Positions 1 to 8,600 of a DNA stretch of 32,665 nucleotides are shown in pieces; the stretch's first letter is position 1, and every line of letters begins with the position of its first letter. The notes under the pieces were generated by a model. That model searched no databases. It saw nothing but the letters and a program-made list of their open reading frames with translations, and was not told the DNA's origin. The stretch spans positions 1-32,665 of the forward strand of contig MU129251.1 in assembly GCA_014904985.1 (NCBI GenBank). Direction: 5' to 3'. Origin of the DNA: Hydnum rufescens UP504 (Eukaryota > Basidiomycota > Agaricomycetes > Cantharellales > Hydnaceae). A program made the position numbers and the translations under genes.

Positions 1-183
1 TTATAGCCCTTCGCAGTTGGGGGATCACCAGTTTTGATCTCTCAGGATTCCCACTGCGATAGGTGTGAGACTTGTGTGTCCTTGTTGTGTGGTGTATACT
101 CAGGATTCCACTGCGATAGCGTGTGGTTAATTAATCTCTTTCCTCTTTGTGTTTGTGGCTTCGACGGCAGTGTCGCCTGACAG
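1..183. repeat. Degenerate array edge with a direct repeat
   Basis: Two imperfect copies of a ~27-bp motif (CTCAGGATTCC then ACTGCGATAG and GTGTG) start near 41 and 99. They resemble a decayed hairpin B exon. No gene is visible in this stretch. Confidence 0.45.
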
Positions 184-243
184 CCAAAGAGCAGCAGAAG
201 CTGCTCTTTTGGCCCCTTGTATGTCCTGTAATTAAAAACTTAC
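184..243 (-). other. Intron-like cassette M1 (partial)
   Basis: Hairpin A lies at 184-212 and a GTAAGT donor reads on the minus strand at 243-238. The branch site and acceptor to the left are not clear; a CAG near 111 is possible. Confidence 0.45.
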
Positions 244-366
244 TGGGTGCTTTGCCCAGGGTCACGTCAGTTGTGGGTGTTTGAGGGCTGGGCCCTCAGG
301 CACAGTTGTCAGGGGCTATGCCTCCATATTTTGTGCAGGGGCTTTCACACAGGGAGGGAGAAGGCA

Positions 367-471
367 CTTGGATTGGCAAATAATATGTTAATAAAAAAAA
401 GAGGCAGCACCAAAAGAGCAGCTTCTGCTGCTCTTTTGGCACCATCATACATCCTGTAATTGATAACTTAC
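367..471 (-). other. Intron-like cassette M2
   Basis: Minus-strand donor GTAAGT begins at 471. Hairpin A is at 410-439 (stem CCAAAAGAGCAGC). The branch is TTAAC and the acceptor is a weak AAG at 367. Hairpin B of the preceding exon is a perfect 22-bp palindrome at 481-502. Confidence 0.6.
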
Positions 472-609
472 AGGTATTACCACACCCACTGCAGTGGGTG
501 TGTGGTACCATATTTAGTTCAGTGTTGTGCAGATCCAGGGTCTGGGCGGCTGTGCACATTCATATTCATCTTGAACCTCATCAGGTGGGGTATTGCACAG
601 TGGAGGTAC

Positions 610-720
610 CTAGATAATAAGATGTTAGTAAAGAAAAAAAACTGAAGATAATGCAAAAGAGCAGCTGGTGCTGCTCTTTTGGTGTCATCATACTGTACAC
701 ACCATAATAAAAAACATTTC
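610..720 (-). other. Intron-like cassette M3, donor lost
   Basis: The acceptor (CTAG on the plus strand at 610) and a CTAAC branch are intact and hairpin A is at 654-681. The position of the donor, near 715-720, reads GAAATG on the minus strand, so the GT is gone. Hairpin B is at 729-756. Confidence 0.55.
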
Positions 721-862
721 TAATATTGCCACACACCCGCTTTGGCAGGTGTGTGGTGTCATTGTATTGTGGATAGTTGAGTGTTGAGGTCTTGCGTGGC
801 TGCACGCACTCCAGTATTTTACCTGGGTGCATCCTTTGCATGGGGGTTTCATGAGAGAAGGC

Positions 863-977
863 CTGGAATAATCAGTATGTTAGTTTTAAAAAAATAACAG
901 AAGCAATGCCAAAAGAGCAGCTGATGAAAGAGCAGCTGATGCTGCTCTTTTGGCATTGTAGTACATGTAAAACTCAC
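863..977 (-). other. Intron-like cassette M4
   Basis: Donor GTGAGT begins at 977 and the acceptor is at 863, with a CTAAC branch. Hairpin A (909-953) carries a duplicated left stem, two copies of AAAGAGCAGCTGATG, so two alternative pairings are possible. Hairpin B is at 986-1015. Confidence 0.65.
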
Positions 978-1149
978 CTAGTAATACCACACACCCACTG
1001 CAGCAGGTATGTGGTATCATATTTGACTTGCCATGGTGGTCATTGTGGGTGTTCGGGGCTGGGCTTTTGGGTGGCTGCATATGTCAGTGTTGTGCCTAGG
1101 GCTTTGTCTGTGCTGGCTTCAGGTGAGGTTTCACAGAGGGAAAAGGAGC

Positions 1150-1254
1150 CTAGAATAGTGAATACATTAGTAAAAGGAAAAAAAAAAACACAAGCAGCAC
1201 CAAAAGAGCAGTTGGTGCTGCTCTTTTGGTGCTATACTGTACTCGAAAACTCAC
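1150..1254 (-). other. Intron-like cassette M5
   Basis: Donor GTGAGT begins at 1254 and the acceptor (CTAG on plus) is at 1150, with an ACTAAT branch. Hairpin A is at 1200-1229. Hairpin B at 1264-1291 is imperfect. Confidence 0.65.
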
Positions 1255-1394
1255 CCAATATTGCCACACACCTGCTGAAGCGGGTGCATGGTTCATTTGG
1301 GGCCCCACAGCCTTGTGCCGTGCATTCCTGTTACTGGGTTTCATCCAGGGGGTGTTCTTGGTGTGTCATGTTTCAGCCTCTGGTTTGGCAGGTG

Positions 1395-1500
1395 TGTTTA
1401 AAATAAAAGATATGTTAGTATCAATGATTCAAAGCAGTGCAAAAAGAGCAGCTTTTGCTGCTCTTTTTGCACCACTGTATTTACAGTAATAAAAACATAC
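1395..1500 (-). other. Intron-like cassette M6, acceptor weak
   Basis: Donor GTATGT begins at 1500 and a CTAAC branch reads at 1418-1414. No AG is found at the expected distance, so the left limit is estimated. Hairpin A (1437-1472) has a perfect 16-bp stem with a four-base loop. Hairpin B (1509-1538) has a perfect 14-bp stem. Confidence 0.55.
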
Positions 1501-1673
1501 CTCATATTACCACACACCCACTGAAGTGGGTGTGTGGTTTATGTGGTTATTCATTTGGCAGGTCTTCACTTGGCAGGTCTCATTTGGTGGGTTGCATTCA
1601 GTGGGCCTTCATTCAGTGGTTGGTTGTTTGGGAGGGGGGGGTTCATTTGGTGGGTTCCAGTTCAGGTGATGTC

Positions 1674-1774
1674 CTAGAAAAATCAATAATATGTTAGTAA
1701 GAGATCATAACCAGCACAAAAAGAGCAGCATTTGCTGCTCTTTTTGCATGGTTGCATACACTACATTTACTTGC
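1674..1774 (-). other. Intron-like cassette M7 with GC donor
   Basis: The donor reads AAG then GCAAGT on the minus strand, that is a GC-AG pair, with the acceptor at 1674 and a CTAAC branch. Hairpin A is at 1717-1746 and hairpin B at 1785-1814. TATATAAG precedes the donor. Confidence 0.6.
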
Positions 1775-1854
1775 CTTATATATTACCACACACCCACTGT
1801 GGTGGGTGTGTGGTTCATTTGGGGTGTTCTCAGTGTGTGGTTTATGCCTCATTT

Positions 1855-1931
1855 CTGGTAAAAAAAAAGAAAACAGAGGTGCCAAAGAGCAGCTTCTGCT
1901 GCTCTTTTGGCACTGGTGGGATTAGAGGTAC
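1855..1931 (-). other. Intron-like cassette M8, degenerate
   Basis: Hairpin A (1879-1913) is intact apart from a single-base length change. The donor is a weak GTACCT starting at 1931. No CTAAC branch is visible and the proposed acceptor at 1855 is tentative. Hairpin B is at 1940-1967. Confidence 0.4.
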
Positions 1932-2091
1932 CTAGTAGTACCACACCCGCCGAAGCAGGTGTGTGGTTCCATCTGGTGTTTCTGGTGTCTTGTGTTGTGC
2001 ATCCCTGTTTCCAGGTTTTGTCTGGTGGGTCAGGGGTTTTCAGTTTGCAGTTTGTGTGGGTTGTGGGTACAGACAGACAACCTACAATAAT

Positions 2092-2188
2092 AAATCAAAC
2101 ATTAGTTGAGAGCCAAAATAAATAAAAAGAAAAGCCATGCAAAAGGAGCAGCCTAGGCTGCTCCTTTTGTGTGACAGTAAGTACTTAC
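2092..2188 (-). other. Intron-like cassette M9
   Basis: Donor GTAAGT begins at 2188. The branch is ACTAATG and the acceptor TTGTAG ends at 2092. Hairpin A (2140-2169) is a 30-bp perfect palindrome using GGAGC/GCTCC in place of the usual AGAGC/GCTCT. Hairpin B (2197-2223) is degraded. Confidence 0.65.
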
Positions 2189-2350
2189 CTTGAAAACCAA
2201 TGCACCCCTTCAGCAGGTGTGTGGTTCCTGTGGCTCTTGTGGTCTTCTGGCATGGTTTCAGCAGGTTATGATTTGGGGGTGGTGCACAGGTTGTTGTTTT
2301 GGGGAGGGGGCATTCATTTGGCAGGGGTTTCTTGTGGTTGAGGTGATGGT

Positions 2351-2451
2351 CTAGAATAAGAGATGATATATTAGTTAAAAATTAAAACCAGCCCAAAAAG
2401 AGCAGCATTGGCTGCTCTTTTTGGGCTATTAGAGGTGCACAATGGACTTAC
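2351..2451 (-). other. Intron-like cassette M10
   Basis: Donor GTAAGT begins at 2451, the acceptor is at 2351 and the branch is ACTAAT. Hairpin A (2391-2426) has a perfect 16-bp stem starting GCCCAAAAAG. Hairpin B is at 2462-2491. Confidence 0.65.
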
Positions 2452-2646
2452 CTTACATAGAACCACACACCTGCTGCAGTGGGTGTGTGGTTCACATGGT
2501 CACTCAGTGGGTGTGTTCTCACTTGTCATGGCATCATTTGGCATCTTTTTGTTTGTTGCATATTCAGTTGGCACATTGTCATTTGGACCCTGACCACTTG
2601 GCCCTTGTCATTGGCTGGTTTTTCTTTCAAGCCACCAGGCCATAAT

Positions 2647-2757
2647 CTAAAATAATAAAAGAATAACATCAGTAATGATATTCAAAGCCATGCAAAAAGA
2701 GCAGCTTTTGCTGCTCTTTTTGCACCAGCATATCTGCTTCAATCAAAAAAAACTCAC
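2647..2757 (-). other. Intron-like cassette M11, innermost of the left arm
   Basis: Donor GTGAGT begins at 2757 and the acceptor TTTTAG ends at 2647. The branch is weak (TACTGAT). Hairpin A is at 2692-2723 and hairpin B at 2765-2796. It borders the central inverted repeat, so its upstream exon is the palindrome arm itself. Confidence 0.62.
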
Positions 2758-3589
2758 CTTACATGACCACACACCCACTGCTGCAGGTGTGTGGTCATTG
2801 GCTTGCCTCTCTCTGTTCAGTGTGTGGCTGTGTAGTTGCGGAGAGCACAACTCAACACCAGCAAATGCTGGCACCCAAAAGCACCCAAGTCCTGCGGCCA
2901 AAGCACAATATAAATTAATAGCAAGCATCTAGACATGTTCTAAATACTAAATAATAAATATTTATCCAAAAATGAAAGAAGATGATGATAATAAGTCAGG
3001 GCTCAATAAGGCATGATATGCCTATCTTGCAAAGGGGATTAAACCACTTCTATAGGTCAGAATTGGCCAAATTTAAATATATTGGTGGTATATGTGCACC
3101 CTACATGGGTGACTGATTATACTGGATGATCCTTTCATTTTTCAATTTTTCATGCTTCAATTCCCTATTTAGGGAATTGAAGGCATGAAAAATTGAAAAA
3201 TGAAAGGATCATCCAGTATAATCAGTCACCCATGTAGGGTGCACATATACCACCAATATATTTAAATTTGGGCCAATTCTGACCTATAGAAGTGGTTAAT
3301 CCCCTTTTGCAAGATAGGCATATCATGCCTTATTGAGCCCTGACTTATTATCATCATCTTCTTTCATTTTTGGATAAATATTTATTATTTAGTATTTAGA
3401 ACATGTCTAGATGCTTGCTATTAATTATATTGTGCTTGTGGCCACAGGACTTGGGCACTTTTTGAGTGCTGGCATTTGCCGGTGTTGAGTCACTCTCCCT
3501 CCAAACTCTGCAACCACAACAATCACAACTGCCCAGAAAGGGAAGCAGATGACCATGTGCCTGCCACTGCAGGCACGTGGTAATGTAAG
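2758..3589. repeat. E1 central inverted repeat
   Basis: Two arms (2758-3168 and 3169-3589) are inverted copies around the core CCCTATTTAGGG at 3163-3174. The inner ~250 bp of each arm match except for about four single-base indels in homopolymer runs. The outer parts, carrying hairpin B and the first donor on each side, are clearly more diverged. No gene lies here. Transcription through the centre would give a fold-back RNA with ~400-base arms. Confidence 0.92.
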
Positions 3590-3699
3590 GTGAGTTTCTT
3601 TTTTAATGTAGTACTTATGAGGGCACAAAAAGAGCAGCACCAGCTGCTCTTTTTGCGCTGCTTAGGATTTTTTTACTAACATATCTTCTATTATTCTAG
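3590..3699 (+). other. Intron-like cassette P1
   Basis: Donor GTGAGT starts at 3590. The branch is TTTACTAAC with its adenine at 3679, 20 nt before acceptor TTCTAG (3699). Hairpin A is at 3626-3655. Hairpin B (3552-3581) is a variant, GTGCCTGC pairing with GCAGGCAC, that keeps its pairing. This is the clearest fungal-type intron pattern in the array. Confidence 0.72.
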
Positions 3700-3899
3700 A
3701 TCATGACCTAGTCCCAAGGCATGGCAGGACTCGCCAAATGATGTGGGCCCAAACAGCAACACACCAAACAGAAACAGGAGACACATGATGCGACACATGA
3801 GAACACAATGCGACACACAAGAACACAACACAAGAATGTGCCCAATGAGTGGCCCAGAGACCACACACCCACTGCGGTGGGTATGTGGTAGTATATAAG

Positions 3900-3999
3900 G
3901 TGAGTTTCTCTCAAGTAGATACAGCCACACAAAAAGAGCAGTGAAAGCTGCTCTTTTTGTGGTGGTTTTAATGTGTAACTAACATATCTGTTTTTCTAG
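3900..3999 (+). other. Intron-like cassette P2
   Basis: TATATAAG (3892-3899) abuts donor GTGAGT. The CTAAC branch adenine is at 3982 and acceptor TTCTAG ends at 3999. Hairpin A is at 3928-3961 and hairpin B at 3860-3889. Confidence 0.7.
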
Positions 4000-4247
4000 G
4001 TGATCCACTTGACCACCAATGAAGAAAAGAACAAACAGAATGGACACCCACCAAACGAACCCCAAGCCCCCCGAAACGACAGCCCACCACATGAACATGC
4101 ACCAGACAGCAACCCACGTACCAAAGGCCACATGCCCAATGAAAACTGTGTGGGCAAGACCACCAGATGACAGCACGAAATGATGCAGAGCCAATGAGTG
4201 GCCCCAGGAACCACACACCCGCTGCAGCAGGTGTGTGGTACCACAAG

Positions 4248-4349
4248 ATAAGTTTTTTTTATTTTTTATTCTTTTTGTGGTGCAAGAAGAGCAGTGTAAG
4301 CTGCTCTTCTTGCAATCTTTAATGTTTAACTAACATGTTTATTCTTCTA
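4248..4349 (+). other. Intron-like cassette P3, donor ATAAGT
   Basis: The donor reads AAG then ATAAGT, a G-to-A change at the first intron base. The CTAAC branch (4329-4333) and TTCTAG acceptor are intact. Hairpin A (4281-4314) uses CAAGAAGAGCAG paired with CTGCTCTTCTTG. Hairpin B is at 4210-4239. Confidence 0.6.
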
Positions 4350-4595
4350 GCTTTTGGACTCACACCCCCAACCCAAACCTGCCAAGCAAAAGCCCACAAC
4401 CATGACCCCACTGAACGAAGACCCAGTGAGCAAAACCCCACCCAAAGACATGCCAAATGAGCCACCCCCCCTTCCCATACAACACAACAAAGAAAACCGC
4501 GAAAAGGCGACCAGTGTGACCACAACAGATGACAATATGTGCAGCGAACAGCAGCACAAACCACACCCACTATGGCAGGTGTGGTTCTATATAAG

Positions 4596-4698
4596 GTGAG
4601 TCCCCCCCAATATATACAGCAGTGCAAAAAGAGCAGCGAAAGCTGCTCTTTTTGTGCTGCCTTTACTTCTTTACTGAATGACTTTTTTTTTCTATTAG
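4596..4698 (+). other. Intron-like cassette P4
   Basis: TATATAAG (4588-4595) abuts donor GTGAGT and the acceptor ATTAG ends at 4698. The branch is weak (TACTGAAT). Hairpin A (4625-4654) closes with a GAAA loop. Hairpin B (4559-4586) is shortened. Confidence 0.6.
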
Positions 4699-4824
4699 GT
4701 CTTCACCTTTCATGCAAGGGAATACCAGTGCAAGAACCCCCATGACCCCACATATCGAAACCTGGCCAACCATACCAGGGAATATAAAGTACCACACCTG
4801 CTGCCACAGGTGTGGTACTACAAG

Positions 4825-4923
4825 GTGAGTTTTTTTTATTAATCCTGCAGTGCAAGAAGAGCAGCATAAGCTGCTCTTCTTGCAAAGCTTTATTGTCTAA
4901 CATATTGTTTTCTTTTTTCCTAG
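4825..4923 (+). other. Intron-like cassette P5
   Basis: Donor GTGAGT, a CTAAC branch (4897-4901) and acceptor CCTAG (4923) are all present. Hairpin A (4851-4884) has a perfect 15-bp stem starting TGCAAGAAG. Hairpin B is at 4790-4817. Confidence 0.7.
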
Positions 4924-5095
4924 ATCTTGGACTCAAATCCGCATGAACCCCCAACCCCAAACCCACCAAACAAACACCCAGTGAACAAAGATCTGGTGAG
5001 CTGAACCCCACAACCCACCCCATGACCCTGAACCCACCAAGCTGAACCCCGCGACCCCAAACCTGGGGAACCAAGGCAAACCCCCCCACATGAAG

Positions 5096-5160
5096 GTGAG
5101 GTTTTTTCTTTGGCTGTGATCATGCAAGAAGAGCAGCCTCTGGCTGTTCTTCTTGGGAGC
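5096..5160 (+). other. Terminal half-cassette P6
   Basis: A GTGAGG donor and hairpin A (5125-5155) are present without branch or acceptor. The right end of E2 stops at the same point, so this is a defined array edge, not random decay. Confidence 0.6.
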
Positions 5161-5212
5161 ATGGGTGAGCCCCACTAGGCAAGCCTATCATTGTATATAA
5201 TAATAGTAGTAG

Positions 5213-5243
<31 letters not shown>

Positions 5244-5375
5244 AATAATCCATGGCTAGGGGCCCCAGCCCCCTTGATTGAATTGCAGGGGCCCCTGGGG
5301 GCCCCCAGGTCTGATATCTAGTTAGACCATATAAATGCAACCTTTGAAGTATCTAATTAGATACTGATAATTGGC
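5161..5375. repeat. Spacer between E1 and E2 with conserved end block
   Basis: The motif AGCCCCACTAGGCAAGCC starts near 5168 and recurs with few changes near 10040. It is followed by a TAA/TAAA microsatellite (about 5198-5249), nested GGGGCCCC palindromes (5258-5310) and a perfect 18-bp palindrome, AGTATCTAATTAGATACT. No coding potential is seen. Both flanking arms read into this spacer. Confidence 0.75.
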
Positions 5376-5386
5376 TGACCAGGCTG

Positions 5387-5413
5387 ACCACACCTGCCAA
5401 AAGTGGGTGTGGT
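5387..5413 (-). repeat. Terminal hairpin B of the E2 left arm
   Basis: An ACCACACCTGCC / AAGTGGGTGTGGT imperfect palindrome lies at the outer edge of the arm with no donor beyond it. The arm therefore ends in an exon. Confidence 0.6.
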
Positions 5414-5498
5414 TCCATCTGTGGTTTCTGTGGTCTTGCATCATGGGTTTTGTCTGGTGGGCCAGGTGTCATTTGGTTGGGGTTTTGGTGGGTTATGT

Positions 5499-6863
5499 TG
5501 TTGGAGGGATAAAACCTACCACATAGATTCCACTTTGGGACCCAACTACCTCCTCAAATGAATCCAATTTACTCAATTCCAATCCTTCACTTACCTATCA
5601 TTCCTTTGATTGCTGTATGACATGGATTTCAATTTTTCCAAGACCTGTTTTATATCTCTTTCCTCCACCTTGTACACAAGACATTTATTGTCCATCTCCA
5701 AGTCTTCAACAGACTACCTCAAATTATAGTTACTTCAAGCCCAGCCATCTGTGGCTCAGGCAATTCAACTTGCCTTGTTTGTTTGGTACTCAATCCATTG
5801 TGCATTGCTCATTGCCTCAGCAGAAATATACAAGTCTGGATTATATAAACAAGATCACCTAAGCCATTGCATCCAACGTGTGGACTGGTCACATGTTAAA
5901 TAGGGGCTATTACAACACTCTCAAGGAGTAAAAGTGAAATATCTCTCTCAGTTTTCATTGGATTGACTCGGAAAAATAGCTCCCAGAAATCCACGATTCA
6001 GCTCTTTTGAATGATACCAAATTCATGTCTATTGGACATGAACTGCATCCTCCAAGTTGATATCATTACAAGTTTCATACTGCCCTTCAGTATTTTGTGA
6101 ATTTCTCTATCAGTTTTGATCCGATTAATTAGTGATAAACACCCCTGGAAAGACGCTAAAAATCTGTATCGAATGGTACCAAGGGAAAAACGAGCGGATT
6201 AGAACTCAGTCTTCTGTGATTTAGTCTCCTCATGTCTCACTTCATCTTTATCTCCGCTTTTCTGATTACTAAGGACATTTATTATTTCGGGACTCTAAGT
6301 CTGATGGAGGGTACGTCTAGGAAGACCAATACCACCATTCCCCAAGGGATTCTGTTCAGCAGGAGAGGAGTAATAACTTGGTTAAGCCATATTCCCCTCT
6401 TCTGACTTAATTCTTGAATATCTCCTTCAGTTTTGAAGCTTTTGACTTGATCTCCTTTTCATCATTTTCGCCTTAACCCCACATTTCTGCCAATTACCAT
6501 GGCATTATTACAGGATGTATATTAAGTGCAGGGGATGCGAATTTTGATTGATTTCCCCCTCCCCCTCAGTCTCTGAAGTCTTGAAGGACAGCTGTTGGTA
6601 TCAGGGTGACTTCCAGAATACACCTAGTATTGTTCACACTTTGGATAGGCTCTCAAGAGAGAACCATCAGTGTGATTTTTGAATTAAATCCTTCATTCAT
6701 TCATCATTAGAGCAAGGCTGCCCTAGCAAGACAATTTCTCAACCTCAAGACCTTTCTTTGAATTGGACCTTAACCTGCAGATTGACTCCATGGCCCCCTC
6801 CTTTCATCCTCAATTCAATAATCTTGGACTGTGGCATAGTCTCTTAGGAGATTCCTGCTTACA
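5499..6863 (+). mobile_element. Solo LTR, family L1 (1365 bp)
   Basis: The element begins TGTTGGAGGG, ends GCTTACA, and is flanked by ATGT at 5495-5498 and 6864-6867. The uninterrupted equivalent of the target is visible in the next cassette (7150-7180). A related copy lies inverted at 20046-21420. It contains repeated CTCxxTCAGTTTTGATCC-like phrases. The short frame at 5617-5862 is not a convincing gene. It is probably the LTR of a Ty3/gypsy-type element; plus orientation means TG to CA. Confidence 0.85.
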
Positions 6864-6916
6864 ATGTTTGTACATTTCATTAGGTGGGGGGCTTTGTTGT
6901 GAACTCAGATGATGAT

Positions 6917-7026
6917 CTAGAATAATAAGTACAATGTTAGCAAAAAAGAAAAAAAAAAAAAAAGAAAAGCCATGCAAAAGGAGGAGCATACACTGCTCCT
7001 TCTCTGCAGTTGTACAGATACTTCAC
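6917..7026 (-). other. Intron-like cassette M12
   Basis: The donor reads GTGAAG from 7026. A CTAAC branch and the acceptor at 6917 are intact. Hairpin A (6975-7005) is degraded. Hairpin B (7035-7060) is a clean shortened palindrome with loop GA. Confidence 0.55.
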
Positions 7027-7194
7027 TTAAGATTACCACACCCACTGAAGTGGGTGTGGTTCCATCTGCAGTTTTGGTGGTCTTGCATCATGGGTTTTCT
7101 CTGGTGGGCTGATCATGGGTGGGTGTTGTTTAGTTGGGGTTTTTGCAGGTTATGTTTGTAGGTTTCATTAGGTGGGGGGTTCACAGATGACAAT

Positions 7195-7302
7195 CTAGAA
7201 TAATAAATAATATGTTAGTAAAAAAGAAAAGAAGAGAAAAGAAAAGCCACACAAAAGGAGCAGCATATGCTGCTCCTTTTGTGTGGTTGTACAGATGCTT
7301 AC
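7195..7302 (-). other. Intron-like cassette M13 with 40-bp perfect palindrome
   Basis: Donor GTAAGC begins at 7302, with a CTAAC branch and the acceptor at 7195. Hairpin A is a perfect 40-bp palindrome without a loop at 7247-7286, with GGAGC/GCTCC in the stem. Hairpin B is at 7313-7340. Confidence 0.68.
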
Positions 7303-7437
7303 CTTAAAATCCCCACACATCTGCCACAGCAGGTGTGTGGTTCACATTGCCACCTCTCATGCCTTCATTTGGCACATTGCTGTGGGGGCCCTGGCTGATT
7401 GGGTCTCATCATTTGGCACTGGGGACCAGGCCAGGAC

Positions 7438-7547
7438 CTAGAATAATAATGAATGGTGTTAGTAAAGAAATTCAATGCAGTGCAAAAAGAGCAGCTTTCA
7501 CTGCTCTTTTTGTGCCACAGTATCTATTGGGGCAGGGGGGAACTCAC
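7438..7547 (-). other. Intron-like cassette M14, innermost of the E2 left arm
   Basis: Donor GTGAGT begins at 7547, with a CTAAC branch and the acceptor at 7438. Hairpin A is at 7483-7512 and hairpin B at 7558-7587. Confidence 0.66.
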
Positions 7548-8325
7548 CTTAAATAGTACCACACACCTGCTGCAGTGGGTGTGTGGTCATGTGCTCACCT
7601 TTCTGGCATTTCTGGGTGTGGCTGTGTAGTTGTGAAAACCCAATGCTGGCAATTGCCAGTACTCAACAAGCACCAAGTGCTGGTGCCACAAGGAGAATAC
7701 ATATTAATAACAAGTATCTGGACCTCAATAAGTCAGAGCTGAACACAGCATGATACACCTAATTGGAAAGTAGATTGAGCCACTTCTGTGGGTCAGAATT
7801 GGCCCAAATATAAATATATTGATGGTATATATGCACCCTATGTGGACAATCATTTATATCAGCTGTTCTGGGCATTTTTCAATTTTTCATGCCTTCAATT
7901 CCCTATTTAGGGAATTGAAGGTGTGAAAAATTGAAAAATGCCCAGAACAGCTGATATAAATGATTGTCCATAGGGTGCATATATACCATCAATATATTTA
8001 TATTTGGGCCAATTCTGACCCACAGAAGTGGCTCAATCCACTTTCCAATTAGGCATATTATGCCATGTTCAGCTCTGACTTATTGTCATTGCCTTCTTTG
8101 CATTTTTGGATCAATATTTACTGTATAGTATTTATTACAGGTCCAGATACTTGTTATTAATATGTATTCTCCTTGTGGCACCAGCACTTGGGCACTTGTT
8201 GAGTACTGGCAATTGCCAGCATTGAGTTTGCATCTTCCTCCACATCTCTGCTACCTCAACAGGGAACCACCTGAAAAGGCAACCACATGACCACACACCC
8301 ACTGCTGTGGGTTTGTGGTCACAAG
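7548..8325. repeat. E2 central inverted repeat
   Basis: The arms meet at the same CCCTATTTAGGG core (7901-7912) as in E1. The inner arms match well, with a few substitutions. The left arm lacks ~60 bp present on the right (about 8081-8140). Near the core the sequence differs from E1, yet each element is symmetrical within itself. No gene is present. Confidence 0.9.
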
Positions 8326-8429
8326 GTGAGTATTTGTATGAGTAGATACAACAGTGGAAAAAGAGCAGCTTTTGCTGCTCTTTTTCTGCTGCTTTGAATC
8401 ATATACTAATGTGTTGTTTATTACCGTAG
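8326..8429 (+). other. Intron-like cassette P7
   Basis: Donor GTGAGT, branch ACTAATG and acceptor CGTAG (8429) are present. In hairpin A (8357-8386) the end pair has changed from C-G to G-C, GAAAAAGAGCAGC pairing with GCTGCTCTTTTTC. Hairpin B is at 8289-8320. Confidence 0.66.
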
Positions 8430-8600
8430 ATTGAGGCCTTCTCCAAGGCATGACAAAACCCCATGAAACAATGGGGGCCATGGAAACATGATATGCCACA
8501 ACACACTGAATGGTAATGTGCCAAACAAGGATGTGACCACACCAAATGAGGGCCCCAGGAACCACACACCCCCTGTGGCAGGTGTGTGGTACTATATAAG

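Larger units (their letters stand above)
1..5160. repeat. Cassette array element E1 (left end outside window)
   Basis: Seventeen copies of one ~280-bp cassette lie here: eleven in minus sense (1-2757) and six in plus sense (3590-5160), diverging from a central inverted repeat. In sense direction each cassette is an intron-like segment (donor, hairpin A, CTAAC branch, TAG) followed by an A/C-rich exon that ends in hairpin B. The exon at 3700-3899 has stops in all three sense frames, so a protein product is unlikely. No transposase, integrase or helicase was seen. Inference: a spliced non-coding transcription unit or an introner-like structural repeat. A purely DNA-level palindromic satellite is the main alternative. 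Confidence 0.75.

Noticed and set aside
247..4744. Many short frames sharing PHTHCSGCVV-like Cys/His peptides
   Set aside because: They are hairpin B palindromes read in either direction. They occur on both strands, end soon after, and cross the intron-like parts, so they are not zinc-finger proteins.
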